Part shown: positions 1 to 8,078 of the stretch, one piece after another | How positions within the stretch are numbered: the stretch's first letter is position 1 | Layout of the letters: each line of letters starts with the position of its first letter | Assembly (NCBI RefSeq): GCF_003762925.1 | Contig: NZ_RJUK01000001.1 | Coordinates: 2,108,001-2,172,000 of the forward strand | Length of the DNA stretch: 64,000 nucleotides | Direction: 5' to 3' | Source of the DNA: Marinimicrobium koreense | GTDB taxonomy: Bacteria > Pseudomonadota > Gammaproteobacteria > Pseudomonadales > Cellvibrionaceae | Notes under the pieces: generated by a model | What the model was told of the DNA's origin: nothing | What the model saw: the letters and a program-made list of their open reading frames with translations, nothing else | Database searches by the model: none | Made by a program: the position numbers and the translations under genes

Positions 1-117
1 AGCCGAGAGCTTATGCTCATTGACGGAGCGACCCACATCGAAACCTACTGGAATCCGGAGTACGTGAACCAGGCCGTTGACAAACTGACCCAGTTTTTCA
101 ACAAAACATTGAGATAG
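1..117 (+). CDS. Alpha/beta hydrolase, C-terminal end (partial)
   Basis: The open frame runs in from the left edge and ends at TAG 115-117, leaving 38 residues. They contain the pattern GATHIETYWNPEYV followed by a helix ending in FFNKTL. This resembles the catalytic-histidine end of X-Pro-dipeptidyl-peptidase-like or YcjY-type alpha/beta hydrolases, where the His of the triad sits in a G-A-[ST]-H motif. The rest of the gene lies outside the window, so substrate and start are unknown. It is followed on the same strand by the cupin gene, an arrangement I recall in other proteobacteria. The family call rests on a short stretch. Confidence 0.6.
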   Translation, partial: SRELMLIDGATHIETYWNPEYVNQAVDKLTQFFNKTLR

Positions 118-277
118 GAGGCAGCTATTGTAAACCGGGTTAAACCCTGGGAACGACCATCTGCTTCGCTCACAGCGGCCCCTATCTAGGCTGACCTTGC
201 CGACAAGGGGCCGAACCAGGTGTTTTTATAGACATCACGTAACATATTCCAAGCTCAAGCATGCAACGGAGAACCAC

Positions 278-1420
278 ATGACCAGAACGCAACTGAAAGG
301 TGCACTCATCTTGATGTTATTCACGGCTGGTGCACAGGCCAACAACGAGCAACCAGGCCAAACGATAGTCAAAGGGCAGGATCACGAGGTCAACCAAGCG
401 CCCGCCAATCGCTTCTCAGGCGATGCCCATTTTTCACGCTTTCCGACTATGCCCTCCCCCGGTGACGTCGCGCCCGCCACGGTGACATTTGAGGCCGGAA
501 CCATCACCAACTGGCATATCCATCCCCACGGTCAGTACCTGATTGTGACTGACGGTGAAGGCCGAACCCAGGAGTGGGGAAAGCCCATACAGACACTGCA
601 AGAAGGCGATGTGGTGATATGCCCGCCGGGCGTCAAGCATTGGCATGGTGCCAGTGAGCACCGTTCAATGACCCATATTGCCATCAGCCCGGTATCCCCG
701 GACGGACAAGGCGTCACCTGGTTAGAGAAGGTGGAGCTCCCCGAGCCCAAATCAACGACACCCGACCAACCCGAAGCGCCCACCCCGGTGACGCTCACGG
801 AAAAGCAACTGAGCCTGATCCCCATTGCGGCCTTCTCTGCGATCGGAGATACAGAGAAGCTCAAGCCAGCTCTCGTTCAAGGCCTGGAAAGTGGCTTGAC
901 CGTGAACGAAATCAAAGAGGCCTTTGCGCATCAATACGCCTATGCCGGCTTTCCGAGAGCCTTAACCGGCATGCTGACATTCAGAAGCCTACTGGAGGAG
1001 CGCAGAGAGAACGGTATTGAAGACGTTCAAGGTAAAGAGCCGAGCCAATTGCCCGATAGCACGGATTACTACCAGCTTGGTTCAGAAACCCTGGAGTACT
1101 TAACGGATCGAACCATGGAAGAAGCGTCACAACCGCTGTTTGGTAATTTCTCTCCCACCATGGACCATGCGCTGAAAGCCCATCTGTTCGGCTATTTGTT
1201 CAGCCGGGACAACTTAGGCTACCTTGAACGGGAACTCGTTGTGGTGGGTACGCTTTCAGCCATCGGGGATGTCAACGCTCAGCTCAACTCCCATTTGACC
1301 ATTACGCAGGATCTGGTGGGTGATTCAGAGCAGATGGAAAGAGTCATGGCGACCCTGGAGAAGGAAGTCGGAAAAGACGTAGCCCGTAATGCTCGGGGTG
1401 TTTTGCGAGGCATTCAATAG
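278..1420 (+). CDS. Secreted cupin / carboxymuconolactone decarboxylase-like fusion protein
   Basis: This 380-residue protein starts at ATG 278, preceded by GGAG; an upstream in-frame extension would place a charged tail before the signal peptide. It has a short hydrophobic export signal ending near AQA. A cupin barrel follows, with HIHPHGQ and KHWHGA as likely metal-binding histidines (roughly residues 65-140). The C-terminal half carries two carboxymuconolactone-decarboxylase/AhpD-like segments, one with AFAHQYAYAGFPRA and a second around HLFGYLFSRDNLGYLERELV. The classical AhpD CxxC pair is not visible, so peroxidase activity is doubtful. Such fusions are often annotated as carboxymuconolactone decarboxylases, but the substrate is unknown. 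It may be co-transcribed with the upstream hydrolase. Confidence 0.8.
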   Translation: MTRTQLKGALILMLFTAGAQANNEQPGQTIVKGQDHEVNQAPANRFSGDAHFSRFPTMPSPGDVAPATVTFEAGTITNWHIHPHGQYLIVTDGEGRTQEWGKPIQTLQEGDVVICPPGVKHWHGASEHRSMTHIAISPVSPDGQGVTWLEKVELPEPKSTTPDQPEAPTPVTLTEKQLSLIPIAAFSAIGDTEKLKPALVQGLESGLTVNEIKEAFAHQYAYAGFPRALTGMLTFRSLLEERRENGIEDVQGKEPSQLPDSTDYYQLGSETLEYLTDRTMEEASQPLFGNFSPTMDHALKAHLFGYLFSRDNLGYLERELVVVGTLSAIGDVNAQLNSHLTITQDLVGDSEQMERVMATLEKEVGKDVARNARGVLRGIQ

Positions 1421-1441
1421 CCCCCCCGAAGCATCATCAAT

Positions 1442-1477
1442 CGCACCAAGGGAGACGTTTTCGTCTCCCTTGGTGCG
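1442..1477. terminator. Long perfect hairpin between convergent genes
   Basis: A perfect 16-bp inverted repeat (1442-1457 with 1462-1477) with a TTTT loop lies 22 nt after the cupin gene stop and 22 nt before the flavodoxin stop, so both convergent transcripts would run into it. Neither side has a clear U-tract, so this is either an atypical bidirectional terminator or an mRNA 3' stabiliser. Confidence 0.6.
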
Positions 1478-1499
1478 AAAGAGTTGGTGACCCTAAGCG

Positions 1500-2141
1500 C
1501 TACAAAATTTCAATGCGTTCCAGCCAGTCGTGAACCTTGGATCGAACCTCATCCTTTCGCTCGCCCTCTATCGAGAGATAGATGCCGTCTCTTTCCAGAC
1601 CACCTTTGACCGAGAAGCCCTCCAGAATAGTAGATTCCGAACAGAGCATCTCCACCGTCTCAAAACCGCTTCCGACACCATAGCCACCATGGGTATTGAA
1701 CGGGATAACTCGCTTACCACTCAAATTGTTCTCATGCAGAAAGCTCTTCATTGGAGGCGGCATCTGCATATCCCAAGTTGGGAATCCCACAAATACTGTG
1801 TCGTATCCGTCGATGTTTTCGATCTCGGTTTTCAGCGGAGGGAGGTAACCAGTTTCATTTTCCTCATCAACCTGAGCGACAATCGCATCATAGTCTTCCG
1901 GGTAAGGGGTTTCGAGCTCCAGCGCGACACTATCTCCACCCACGGCCTCTTGGATGATATCCGCAACGGCTTTGGTGTTTTGCGTGCGACTCAGGTAAAC
2001 AATCAGCACTTTATCACCCAACACCTCTCTCCCAACCTCTAGATCTTCGCTCGATACGTTTGAAGCAAAGCCAAGCAAAGCCGCCAAAAGTATGAGCCCC
2101 ACCAAGACGGCTTTTATTGCTTCACTGGTCTCTTGAGTCAT
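1500..2141 (-). CDS. Membrane-anchored flavodoxin family protein
   Basis: This is a 213-residue protein. An N-terminal hydrophobic segment (about residues 9-28, IKAVLVGLILLAALLGFA) should anchor it to the membrane or act as an uncleaved signal. A flavodoxin fold follows: KVLIVYLSRTQNTKAVADII contains the phosphate-binding T/S-x-N-T loop for FMN, FVGFPTWDMQMPPPMKSFL is the usual second FMN loop, and PFNTHGGYGVGSG is the third. Flavodoxins of this type are one- or two-electron carriers or small NADPH:quinone-type reductases; the partner here is unknown. It converges with the cupin gene and overlaps a possible small upstream ORF by four bases. Confidence 0.85.
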   Translation of the reverse strand: MTQETSEAIKAVLVGLILLAALLGFASNVSSEDLEVGREVLGDKVLIVYLSRTQNTKAVADIIQEAVGGDSVALELETPYPEDYDAIVAQVDEENETGYLPPLKTEIENIDGYDTVFVGFPTWDMQMPPPMKSFLHENNLSGKRVIPFNTHGGYGVGSGFETVEMLCSESTILEGFSVKGGLERDGIYLSIEGERKDEVRSKVHDWLERIEIL

Positions 2142-2329
2142 GGTAAAGCCTCTTCCGTTACATGCCTGGTCACAGGGTTCTGAAGGTTTACGACTATCGC
2201 CCTAAACACATTGACGATCTCGATAGCTACTGGTCTCTTTACTCGGCGAAGCACCAAATTATAGGTTTCAAACCTCTCGGCGTTTTGCCCATACAGAGCC
2301 AGCTTTTGCCCAATCCTTCTGGAGAGCAT
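2138..2329 (-). CDS. Possible small protein upstream of the flavodoxin gene
   Basis: A 63-codon frame ends with TGA overlapping the flavodoxin ATG (ATGA), which is suggestive of translational coupling. The product is basic and has a run AIEIVNVFRAIVVNLQNPVT that could form an amphipathic helix. I recognise no family. The start at 2329 has AGAGG only one base upstream, which is poor spacing. The rest of the 395-base space between the flavodoxin and molybdenum-hydroxylase genes shows no other convincing gene. Treat as speculative. Confidence 0.3.
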   Translation of the reverse strand: MLSRRIGQKLALYGQNAERFETYNLVLRRVKRPVAIEIVNVFRAIVVNLQNPVTRHVTEEALP

Positions 2330-2536
2330 ACCTCTTCACAAGAATAAGCGGTCCATTTGCCCCCCCTCATCGCGCAAAGTGCTATTTAATCATGCAGTTG
2401 CGCCCATCTCACTATTTCGCCATCCTATTGGTACACTCAAGCTCTAACTGGCTCGGTATACGCATGGTCTGACGGTGAAACGTCTCCTATACTGTGCCTA
2501 GTTTTTTAACACGTTTCACGCACCCGGAGACATACC

Positions 2537-3025
2537 ATGAAGCTCACCATCAACGGCGAGACCAAAGAGGTCGACGTCGAGGACGATACCCCACTGCTGT
2601 GGGTGCTGCGCGAGCAGCTCGGCCTGACCGGCACCAAATACGGTTGCGGTATTGCCCTGTGCGGGGCCTGCACCGTCCATATTGACGGCGTGGCGCAGCG
2701 CTCCTGTGTGCTGCCGGTCAGCGCGGTGCGGGAGAATCAGAAGATCACCACCATCGAGGGCCTCGGGGTGCAGCAGTTTCACCCGGTACAGGAGGCCTGG
2801 GCGGAGATTGATGTGGCCCAGTGTGGTTACTGTCAGCCGGGCATGATCATGGCCGCCGCCTCGCTGCTGGCGCAGAACCCGGAGCCCACGGACGAGGAAA
2901 TCCGGAGCGAGATCACCAACATCTGCCGCTGCGGGACTTATCCGAGGGTGCTGGAGGGCGTAAAGCGCGCCGCCCAGCGCATGGCGTCCACCCAGAAGGC
3001 CGGAGGTTCCAATGAACAAGCCTGA
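2537..3025 (+). CDS. Molybdenum hydroxylase small subunit, two [2Fe-2S] (IorA-like)
   Basis: This 162-residue protein transfers electrons from the Mo cofactor of its partner to an acceptor. The plant-type ferredoxin domain shows CGIALCGACTVHIDG with a fourth Cys in RSCVLPV. The helical second domain carries CGYCQPGMIM and NICRCGTYPR, the hallmarks of the xanthine oxidase/isoquinoline 1-oxidoreductase small subunit. Length fits the family. There is no export signal, so it probably travels to the periplasm folded with the Tat-signal-bearing large subunit. It overlaps the large-subunit gene by 14 bases. Isoquinoline or aldehyde oxidation is a family-level guess; the substrate cannot be read from sequence. 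Confidence 0.92.
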   Translation: MKLTINGETKEVDVEDDTPLLWVLREQLGLTGTKYGCGIALCGACTVHIDGVAQRSCVLPVSAVRENQKITTIEGLGVQQFHPVQEAWAEIDVAQCGYCQPGMIMAAASLLAQNPEPTDEEIRSEITNICRCGTYPRVLEGVKRAAQRMASTQKAGGSNEQA

Positions 3026-5213
3026 AGCTCAAGCGCCCGCTAATGGCGGCGTCAACCTGTCCCGCCGGGGTTTTCTCAAGGGTAGTGGCGCGGCCGCCGG
3101 CGCCTTTGTATTCGGTTTTTCCGTGCCCTTCAGCCCGTCCACCCTGGCGCAGTCCGACTCACCGGAAGTGAACGCCTGGGTGGTGGTTCAACCCGATGAG
3201 ACGGTGCTGATCCGCATCGCCCGTCAGGAAATGGGCCAGGGCTCGTTGACCGGCCTGGCGCAGTTGGTGGCCGAGGATCTGGAATGTGACTGGGACAAGG
3301 TGGACTTCGAACTGGTCAAGCCGGGCCAGAACCGCGAGCGCGACAATGTCTGGGGGAGTCAATTCACTGCCGGCTCGACGGCGATTCGTGGCTCCCATGA
3401 GTATCTGCGTCAGGGCGGCGCCGCTGCCCGTATGATGCTGACTGAAGCTGCCGCCCGGCAGTGGCAGGTGCCCGCCAGTGAGTGCACCGTTTCCGAGGGG
3501 GTGATTACCCACGAGCCCAGCGGGCGCACCACCACCTTCGGCGCCGTGGCTCAGGCGGCCAATGACATCGAACCGCCCAAAACCGAGTCCATCCGCCTCA
3601 AGGACCCTAAAGACTGGCGTATTGCCGGTAAGGACAAGGCACGGCTGGACACCCTGGACAAGCTCGACGGCTCCCTGGTGTACGGCGCCGACTTCTCCAT
3701 GCCCGGCATGCTGGTGGCGGTGCCCAAGGCCTGCCCAGTGCACGGCGGTAAGCTGAAAAGTTTTGACGCTGAGAAGGTCAAGAACATGCCCGGCGTCAAG
3801 CAGGTGGTGCGCGTCGACGATGAAACCGTCGCGGTGGTGGCCGATACCTTCTGGCGTGCCCAGAAAGCCTTGAAAGCCCTACCGATCGAATGGGATGAAG
3901 GCGAAAGCGCCAAGGTCTCCAGCGAAAGCATCGCCAAAAAACTGCGCGAAGGTTTGACCGCGGACACATCGTTTATCGGCAATCAGGCCGGGGATGCCAA
4001 AGACGCGCTGGCCAAGGCCGAGCGGGTCATCGAAGCCGACTACAGCTATCCCTATCAGAACCACGCCCAGATGGAGACGCTCGCCGCCACCGTGCGCTGG
4101 CGCAAGAACGGCTGTGAGATGTGGGGGCCGACTCAGGTGCCGGGAACGGCCCTGGAAGCCCTGGCCGAAGCGGCGGAATTGCCCCAGGACGTGTGCGAAA
4201 TCCACACCATGCGCATCGGCGGCAGCTTTGGCCGCCGCGCGGCCACGGACTATATACGCCAGGCCACCTTGATCGCCAAACAGATTCCCGACACACCGAT
4301 CAAACTGATGTGGACGCGGGAAGAGGACATGCTGCAGGGCCGCTTCCACCCTGTGACTCAGTGTCGTCTGCGCGCATCCCTGGACGATGAAGGCAATGTC
4401 CAGGCTCTGCATATGCGCATCTCCGGTCAGTCGATCATGGCCTACGCCATGCCCCAGGCGATGAGTGACAAGGGCGATCCGGTGGTGTACCAGGGGCTGG
4501 ACCCCGAGGGCGATATGGCTCTGGGCTATTCGGTGCCGAATCTACTGGTGGACCACGCCATGTACAACCCTCACATCCGCCCGGGCTTCTGGCGCGGGGT
4601 CAACCTGAACCAGAACGCCCTGTACCTGGAAAGCTTTATTGACGAGCTGGCCCACGCCGCCGGCCAGGATCCACTGGCCTTTCGTCGCAAGCTGATGGCC
4701 AACCATCCAAAGCACCTGGCGGTGCTCGAAGCCGCCGCCGAAGGCATCGGCTGGAACACCAAGCCGCCGGAAGGCATCCATCGGGGCATCGCCCAGGTGA
4801 AGGGGTTTGGCAGTTACGTGGCAGCGGCGGCGGAAGTGTCAGTCACCGACGGCAAGGTCAAGATGCACCGCATCGTGGCCGCCACCGATCCGGGGCATGT
4901 CATCAACCCGCAACAGGTGGAGGCGCAGGTCGCCGGTTCATTCGTGTACGGCTTGTCGCCCCTGCTCTATAGCGAAGCGACGGTGAAAGACGGGCGCATT
5001 GAGCAGGAGAACTTCAACACCTACAAGGTGATGACGCTCCAGGATATGCCCAAGGTGGAGGTAATCACCATGCCCTCCGGCGGTTTTTGGGGCGGCGTGG
5101 GCGAGCCCACCATCGCGGTGGCCGCTCCGGCGGTGCTCAACGCCATTTTCGCCGCAACCGGCAAGCGTATCCGCGATATTCCCCTCAAAAACACGGACCT
5201 GACGGTCAGCTAG
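3012..5213 (+). CDS. Tat-exported molybdenum hydroxylase large subunit (IorB-like, xanthine dehydrogenase family)
   Basis: This 733-residue catalytic subunit is expected to bind molybdopterin cytosine dinucleotide. The N-terminus contains SRRGFLKGSGAAAGAFVFG, a clear twin-arginine signal ending near TLAQ. The family landmarks are visible: RQEMGQGSLTGLAQLVAEDL, a middle region with IGGSFGRR, the segment RPGFWRGVNLNQNALYLESF, and GGFWGGVGEPTIAVAAPAV near the C-terminus containing the active-site Glu motif (GVGE). It is translated just after and overlapping the [2Fe-2S] subunit and followed by a strong terminator. No third (cytochrome) subunit or XdhC-type chaperone is nearby. Isoquinoline 1-oxidoreductase beta subunit is the usual database name; the true substrate is unknown. 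Confidence 0.92.
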   Translation: MNKPEAQAPANGGVNLSRRGFLKGSGAAAGAFVFGFSVPFSPSTLAQSDSPEVNAWVVVQPDETVLIRIARQEMGQGSLTGLAQLVAEDLECDWDKVDFELVKPGQNRERDNVWGSQFTAGSTAIRGSHEYLRQGGAAARMMLTEAAARQWQVPASECTVSEGVITHEPSGRTTTFGAVAQAANDIEPPKTESIRLKDPKDWRIAGKDKARLDTLDKLDGSLVYGADFSMPGMLVAVPKACPVHGGKLKSFDAEKVKNMPGVKQVVRVDDETVAVVADTFWRAQKALKALPIEWDEGESAKVSSESIAKKLREGLTADTSFIGNQAGDAKDALAKAERVIEADYSYPYQNHAQMETLAATVRWRKNGCEMWGPTQVPGTALEALAEAAELPQDVCEIHTMRIGGSFGRRAATDYIRQATLIAKQIPDTPIKLMWTREEDMLQGRFHPVTQCRLRASLDDEGNVQALHMRISGQSIMAYAMPQAMSDKGDPVVYQGLDPEGDMALGYSVPNLLVDHAMYNPHIRPGFWRGVNLNQNALYLESFIDELAHAAGQDPLAFRRKLMANHPKHLAVLEAAAEGIGWNTKPPEGIHRGIAQVKGFGSYVAAAAEVSVTDGKVKMHRIVAATDPGHVINPQQVEAQVAGSFVYGLSPLLYSEATVKDGRIEQENFNTYKVMTLQDMPKVEVITMPSGGFWGGVGEPTIAVAAPAVLNAIFAATGKRIRDIPLKNTDLTVS

Positions 5214-5221
5214 AAAACAAT

Positions 5222-5248
5222 GTCTCCCCTTGAACGACAAGGGGAGAC
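5222..5248. terminator. Bidirectional rho-independent terminator
   Basis: An 11-bp perfect stem (5222-5232 / 5238-5248) with a five-base loop has TTT on the right and an A-rich left flank, giving U-rich tails on both transcripts. It separates the convergent molybdenum hydroxylase and narK genes. Confidence 0.8.
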
Positions 5249-5254
5249 TTTGCA

Positions 5255-7915
5255 TCAACAGGGCACCTCAGCTCCACGTCGGGCGTAGTACCACCAGGTT
5301 ACGAACAGACAGCTCACGTAGAACACCACAAAGCCGGTCAGGGCCGCGGCGACACCGCCGGTCATATCGAATGAGGTACCGTAAGCTTTGGGGATAAAGA
5401 AACCGCCGTAGGCCGCGATGGCGGAGATGAAACCGAGTACCGCCGCCGCTTCCCTGTTGCCTTCCACCTGTGCCTGTTCGGTATCGCCCAGCGCGCGCTG
5501 GCGCAGGATCATAAACATCACCGGCACCATGCGGAATGTGGAGCCATTGAGAATACCCGAGGCGACAAACAGCACCAGGAACATTCCGAAGAAACCCCAG
5601 AAGTTACCGGCACTGTCTTCACCCGGCAGAAACTGCAGCACACCGACGACACCGGCAATCATCACCGCGAAAGTCCAGAGGGTCACGCGCGCACCGCCCA
5701 ATTTGTCGGCAATCACCCCACCGGCCGGACGCGCCAAAGCACCGAGCAGGGGACCAATAAACGCGTATTTGGTCGGGTCCACATCCTTGAACAGCATGCC
5801 GGACAGCAGCGGGAAGCCCGCAGCAAAGCCGATGAAACTGCCAAAGGCACCCAGATACAACCAGCACATCAGCCAGGTGTGCTTGCGCTTGAAAATCACC
5901 GCCTGATCACTGAACGAGGATTTCGCCGAAGCAATATCGTTCATGCCAAACCAGGCTGCTATCGCCGCCACAATAATGAACGGTACCCAGAGCAGAGCGG
6001 CATTCTGAATCCACAGGTTCTCGCCCGCCAAGGCGCCGGACTGAATCACCATGGGGTCACCCCCGAACGGGCCCAACACACTGGCGGCGATCGCCAGCGG
6101 AGCGATCAGCTGCATGGCGGATACCCCGAGATTACCCAGGCCGGCATTCAACCCCATGGCACCCCCCTTCTCCGCTTTCGGGAAGAAGAAACTGATGTTG
6201 GCCATACTGGAGGCAAAGTTGCCGCCACCGAAACCGCACAGTAAGGCCAGAATCAACATCACCAGATAGGACGTATCGGTATTCTGCAGGGCGAAACCCA
6301 ACCACAGGCAGGGCAGCAGCAACGAGGCGGTGGAAATCGCCGTCCAGCGGCGGCCGCCAAATATCGGCACCATAAAGCTGTAGAAAATACGCAGCGTCGC
6401 CCCGGACAGCGCCGGCAAAGCCGCCAACCAGAACAGCTGATTGGAGGTATAAGGGAAACCGAGCTGGGGCATTTTCACCACCAGAATAGACCAGATGGAC
6501 CAGACCGCAAAGGCGAGAAACAGGTTGGGAATGGAGATCCACAAATTGCGTCGGCCGATTTTTTTGCCTTTCTCTTCCCAGAAGGTTTTATCTTCCGGAC
6601 GCCAGTCCTCCAGCACAAAGGCATCGGGAGTGGAGAACTCCGGCAGGTCGGTGACGTCCCGCCCGGAACGCCACTCGTGCCGCTCCGCCAGGCGAATGGC
6701 GTAGTGCATCCAGGCCAGCGCCGCACCAGAAATCACAAACAGCAACATGAAGGCGCTCTGCCAGACACCGATTACGTCGTTGAGCATGCCGAAGGTCAGC
6801 GGCAGAAAGAAACCACCCAGGCCACCGATCATGCCGACGATACCGCCCACAACCCCAACGTGGGTCGGGTAGTACACCGGAATGTGTTTAAACACCGCTG
6901 CCTTACCGAGCGACATGAAGAAACCGAGAATGAACGTAAGCACCACAAAGGCGGGCAGAGTCAGTTCAAAGCTGAACTCCAGGGTGCGATCCACCCCCAG
7001 CACCCGGTATTCGGTGGGCGGATAGCTGAGCAGAAAACAGCAGATGACCGAGGCGATCAGGGTCCAGTACATCACCCGACGGGCGCCGTAACGATCGGAC
7101 ATCCAACCACCGAGAATCCGGAACAGCGAGGCGGGAATAGTATAGAGCGCGGTGAGAATACCGGCGGCGGCAATGCCCAACCCATAGACTTCCATCAGGT
7201 AGTGGGGAAGCCACAGCGCCAGGGCCACAAAGGCGCCGAACACAAAAAAGTAATAGAGCGCAAAGCGCCAGACCCGAAGGTCTCCCAGGGGCGCCAACTG
7301 CTGACTCAGCGAGGTGATGTTGGCACGACGTTTCGCCAGTCCGGGATCGGCCTTGGCGAACAGAATAAAGCCCACCCCCATCAGGGCAATCACCACCGCA
7401 TACACCTGAGCCGTCACCTGCCATCCGAGCGCGAGCAACAGGAAGGGGGCACCGAAGTTGGTAATCGCCGAGCCCACATTACCGGCACCGAAAATTCCCA
7501 GCGCCGTGCCCTGCTTGCCCGCTGGATACCAGGCCGAGGTGTAGGCCACCCCGACAATAAACGAGCCGCCGGCCAGCCCCACACCGAGCGCGGCCAGCAA
7601 CAGCAGATAATAATTCTGCGCCATGCTCACCAGCAGCACGGCCACACCGGTGGTGATCATCAACAGGCCAAACACCCAGCGGCCGTCGAACCGATCCGTG
7701 AGCACACCGAGGAACAGCCGACTGATCGACCCGGATAAGATCGGCGTTGCCATGAGCAGGCCAAGCTGGGTATCGCTCAGCCCCAACTCCTGCTTGATCT
7801 GGATCCCGAGAATGGAAAAAATCGTCCAGACCGCAAAGCACAGGGTGAACGCAAAGGTGGAAAGAAAAAGCGCACGCCGCTGGTCGCGGGGGGCAATGGC
7901 GCTGGCATCAAGCAT
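5255..7915 (-). CDS. narK: Fused NarK1-NarK2 nitrate/nitrite transporter
   Basis: This 886-residue protein is two complete major-facilitator NarK domains in one chain, so about 24 membrane helices. The start at 7915 is preceded by GGAG; the frame stays open upstream, but that part has no membrane character. Domain 1 (about 1-430) has the NarK1-type motif GLAGGSFIVGVAYTSAWYP and arginines in SISRLFLG and LFRILGG. Domain 2 (about 470-886) has NarK2-type GFGGGNFASSMANISFFFP and ILNGSTFRMVP, with arginines in ATLRIF and ARPAGG. In E. coli NarK the matching arginines bind substrate. NarK1 types are nitrate/proton symporters and NarK2 types nitrate/nitrite exchangers; a fused form is known from denitrifiers such as Paracoccus. 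A perfect NarL dyad lies upstream. Confidence 0.93.
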   Translation of the reverse strand: MLDASAIAPRDQRRALFLSTFAFTLCFAVWTIFSILGIQIKQELGLSDTQLGLLMATPILSGSISRLFLGVLTDRFDGRWVFGLLMITTGVAVLLVSMAQNYYLLLLAALGVGLAGGSFIVGVAYTSAWYPAGKQGTALGIFGAGNVGSAITNFGAPFLLLALGWQVTAQVYAVVIALMGVGFILFAKADPGLAKRRANITSLSQQLAPLGDLRVWRFALYYFFVFGAFVALALWLPHYLMEVYGLGIAAAGILTALYTIPASLFRILGGWMSDRYGARRVMYWTLIASVICCFLLSYPPTEYRVLGVDRTLEFSFELTLPAFVVLTFILGFFMSLGKAAVFKHIPVYYPTHVGVVGGIVGMIGGLGGFFLPLTFGMLNDVIGVWQSAFMLLFVISGAALAWMHYAIRLAERHEWRSGRDVTDLPEFSTPDAFVLEDWRPEDKTFWEEKGKKIGRRNLWISIPNLFLAFAVWSIWSILVVKMPQLGFPYTSNQLFWLAALPALSGATLRIFYSFMVPIFGGRRWTAISTASLLLPCLWLGFALQNTDTSYLVMLILALLCGFGGGNFASSMANISFFFPKAEKGGAMGLNAGLGNLGVSAMQLIAPLAIAASVLGPFGGDPMVIQSGALAGENLWIQNAALLWVPFIIVAAIAAWFGMNDIASAKSSFSDQAVIFKRKHTWLMCWLYLGAFGSFIGFAAGFPLLSGMLFKDVDPTKYAFIGPLLGALARPAGGVIADKLGGARVTLWTFAVMIAGVVGVLQFLPGEDSAGNFWGFFGMFLVLFVASGILNGSTFRMVPVMFMILRQRALGDTEQAQVEGNREAAAVLGFISAIAAYGGFFIPKAYGTSFDMTGGVAAALTGFVVFYVSCLFVTWWYYARRGAEVPC

Positions 7916-8028
7916 GAGGCGTCTCCAGAGAACCGGGCCGATAAAAAACCCGACAATGTTTAGGGGTACTGCCTCATAGTAGAAACGATTGGCGCCCTTG
8001 CCTATTGAGCCGTTTAGGCACCACCTGC

Positions 8029-8044
8029 TACCTCTGAATGGGTA
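8029..8044. promoter_or_regulatory. NarL/NarP 7-2-7 binding site upstream of narK
   Basis: The sequence TACCTCT-GA-ATGGGTA fits the NarL 7-2-7 consensus (TACYNMT, two bases, AKNRGTA) at every constrained position. It lies 114-129 bases upstream of the narK start in the 163-base gap behind the neighbouring transporter gene. A NarL gene sits 1.8 kb away. A further single heptamer (TACCCCT on the minus strand, about 7960-7966) lies between this site and narK. Nitrate-dependent control of narK is the inference. Confidence 0.7.
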
Positions 8045-8078
8045 GGCGAAAGTTCTTTGGCATAAGGAGCAATTCGGC

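Noticed and set aside
6677-7738. A 353-codon plus-strand frame inside narK
   Set aside because: Antisense of the transporter; the product is His/Gln/Arg-rich, the typical shadow of hydrophobic codons.
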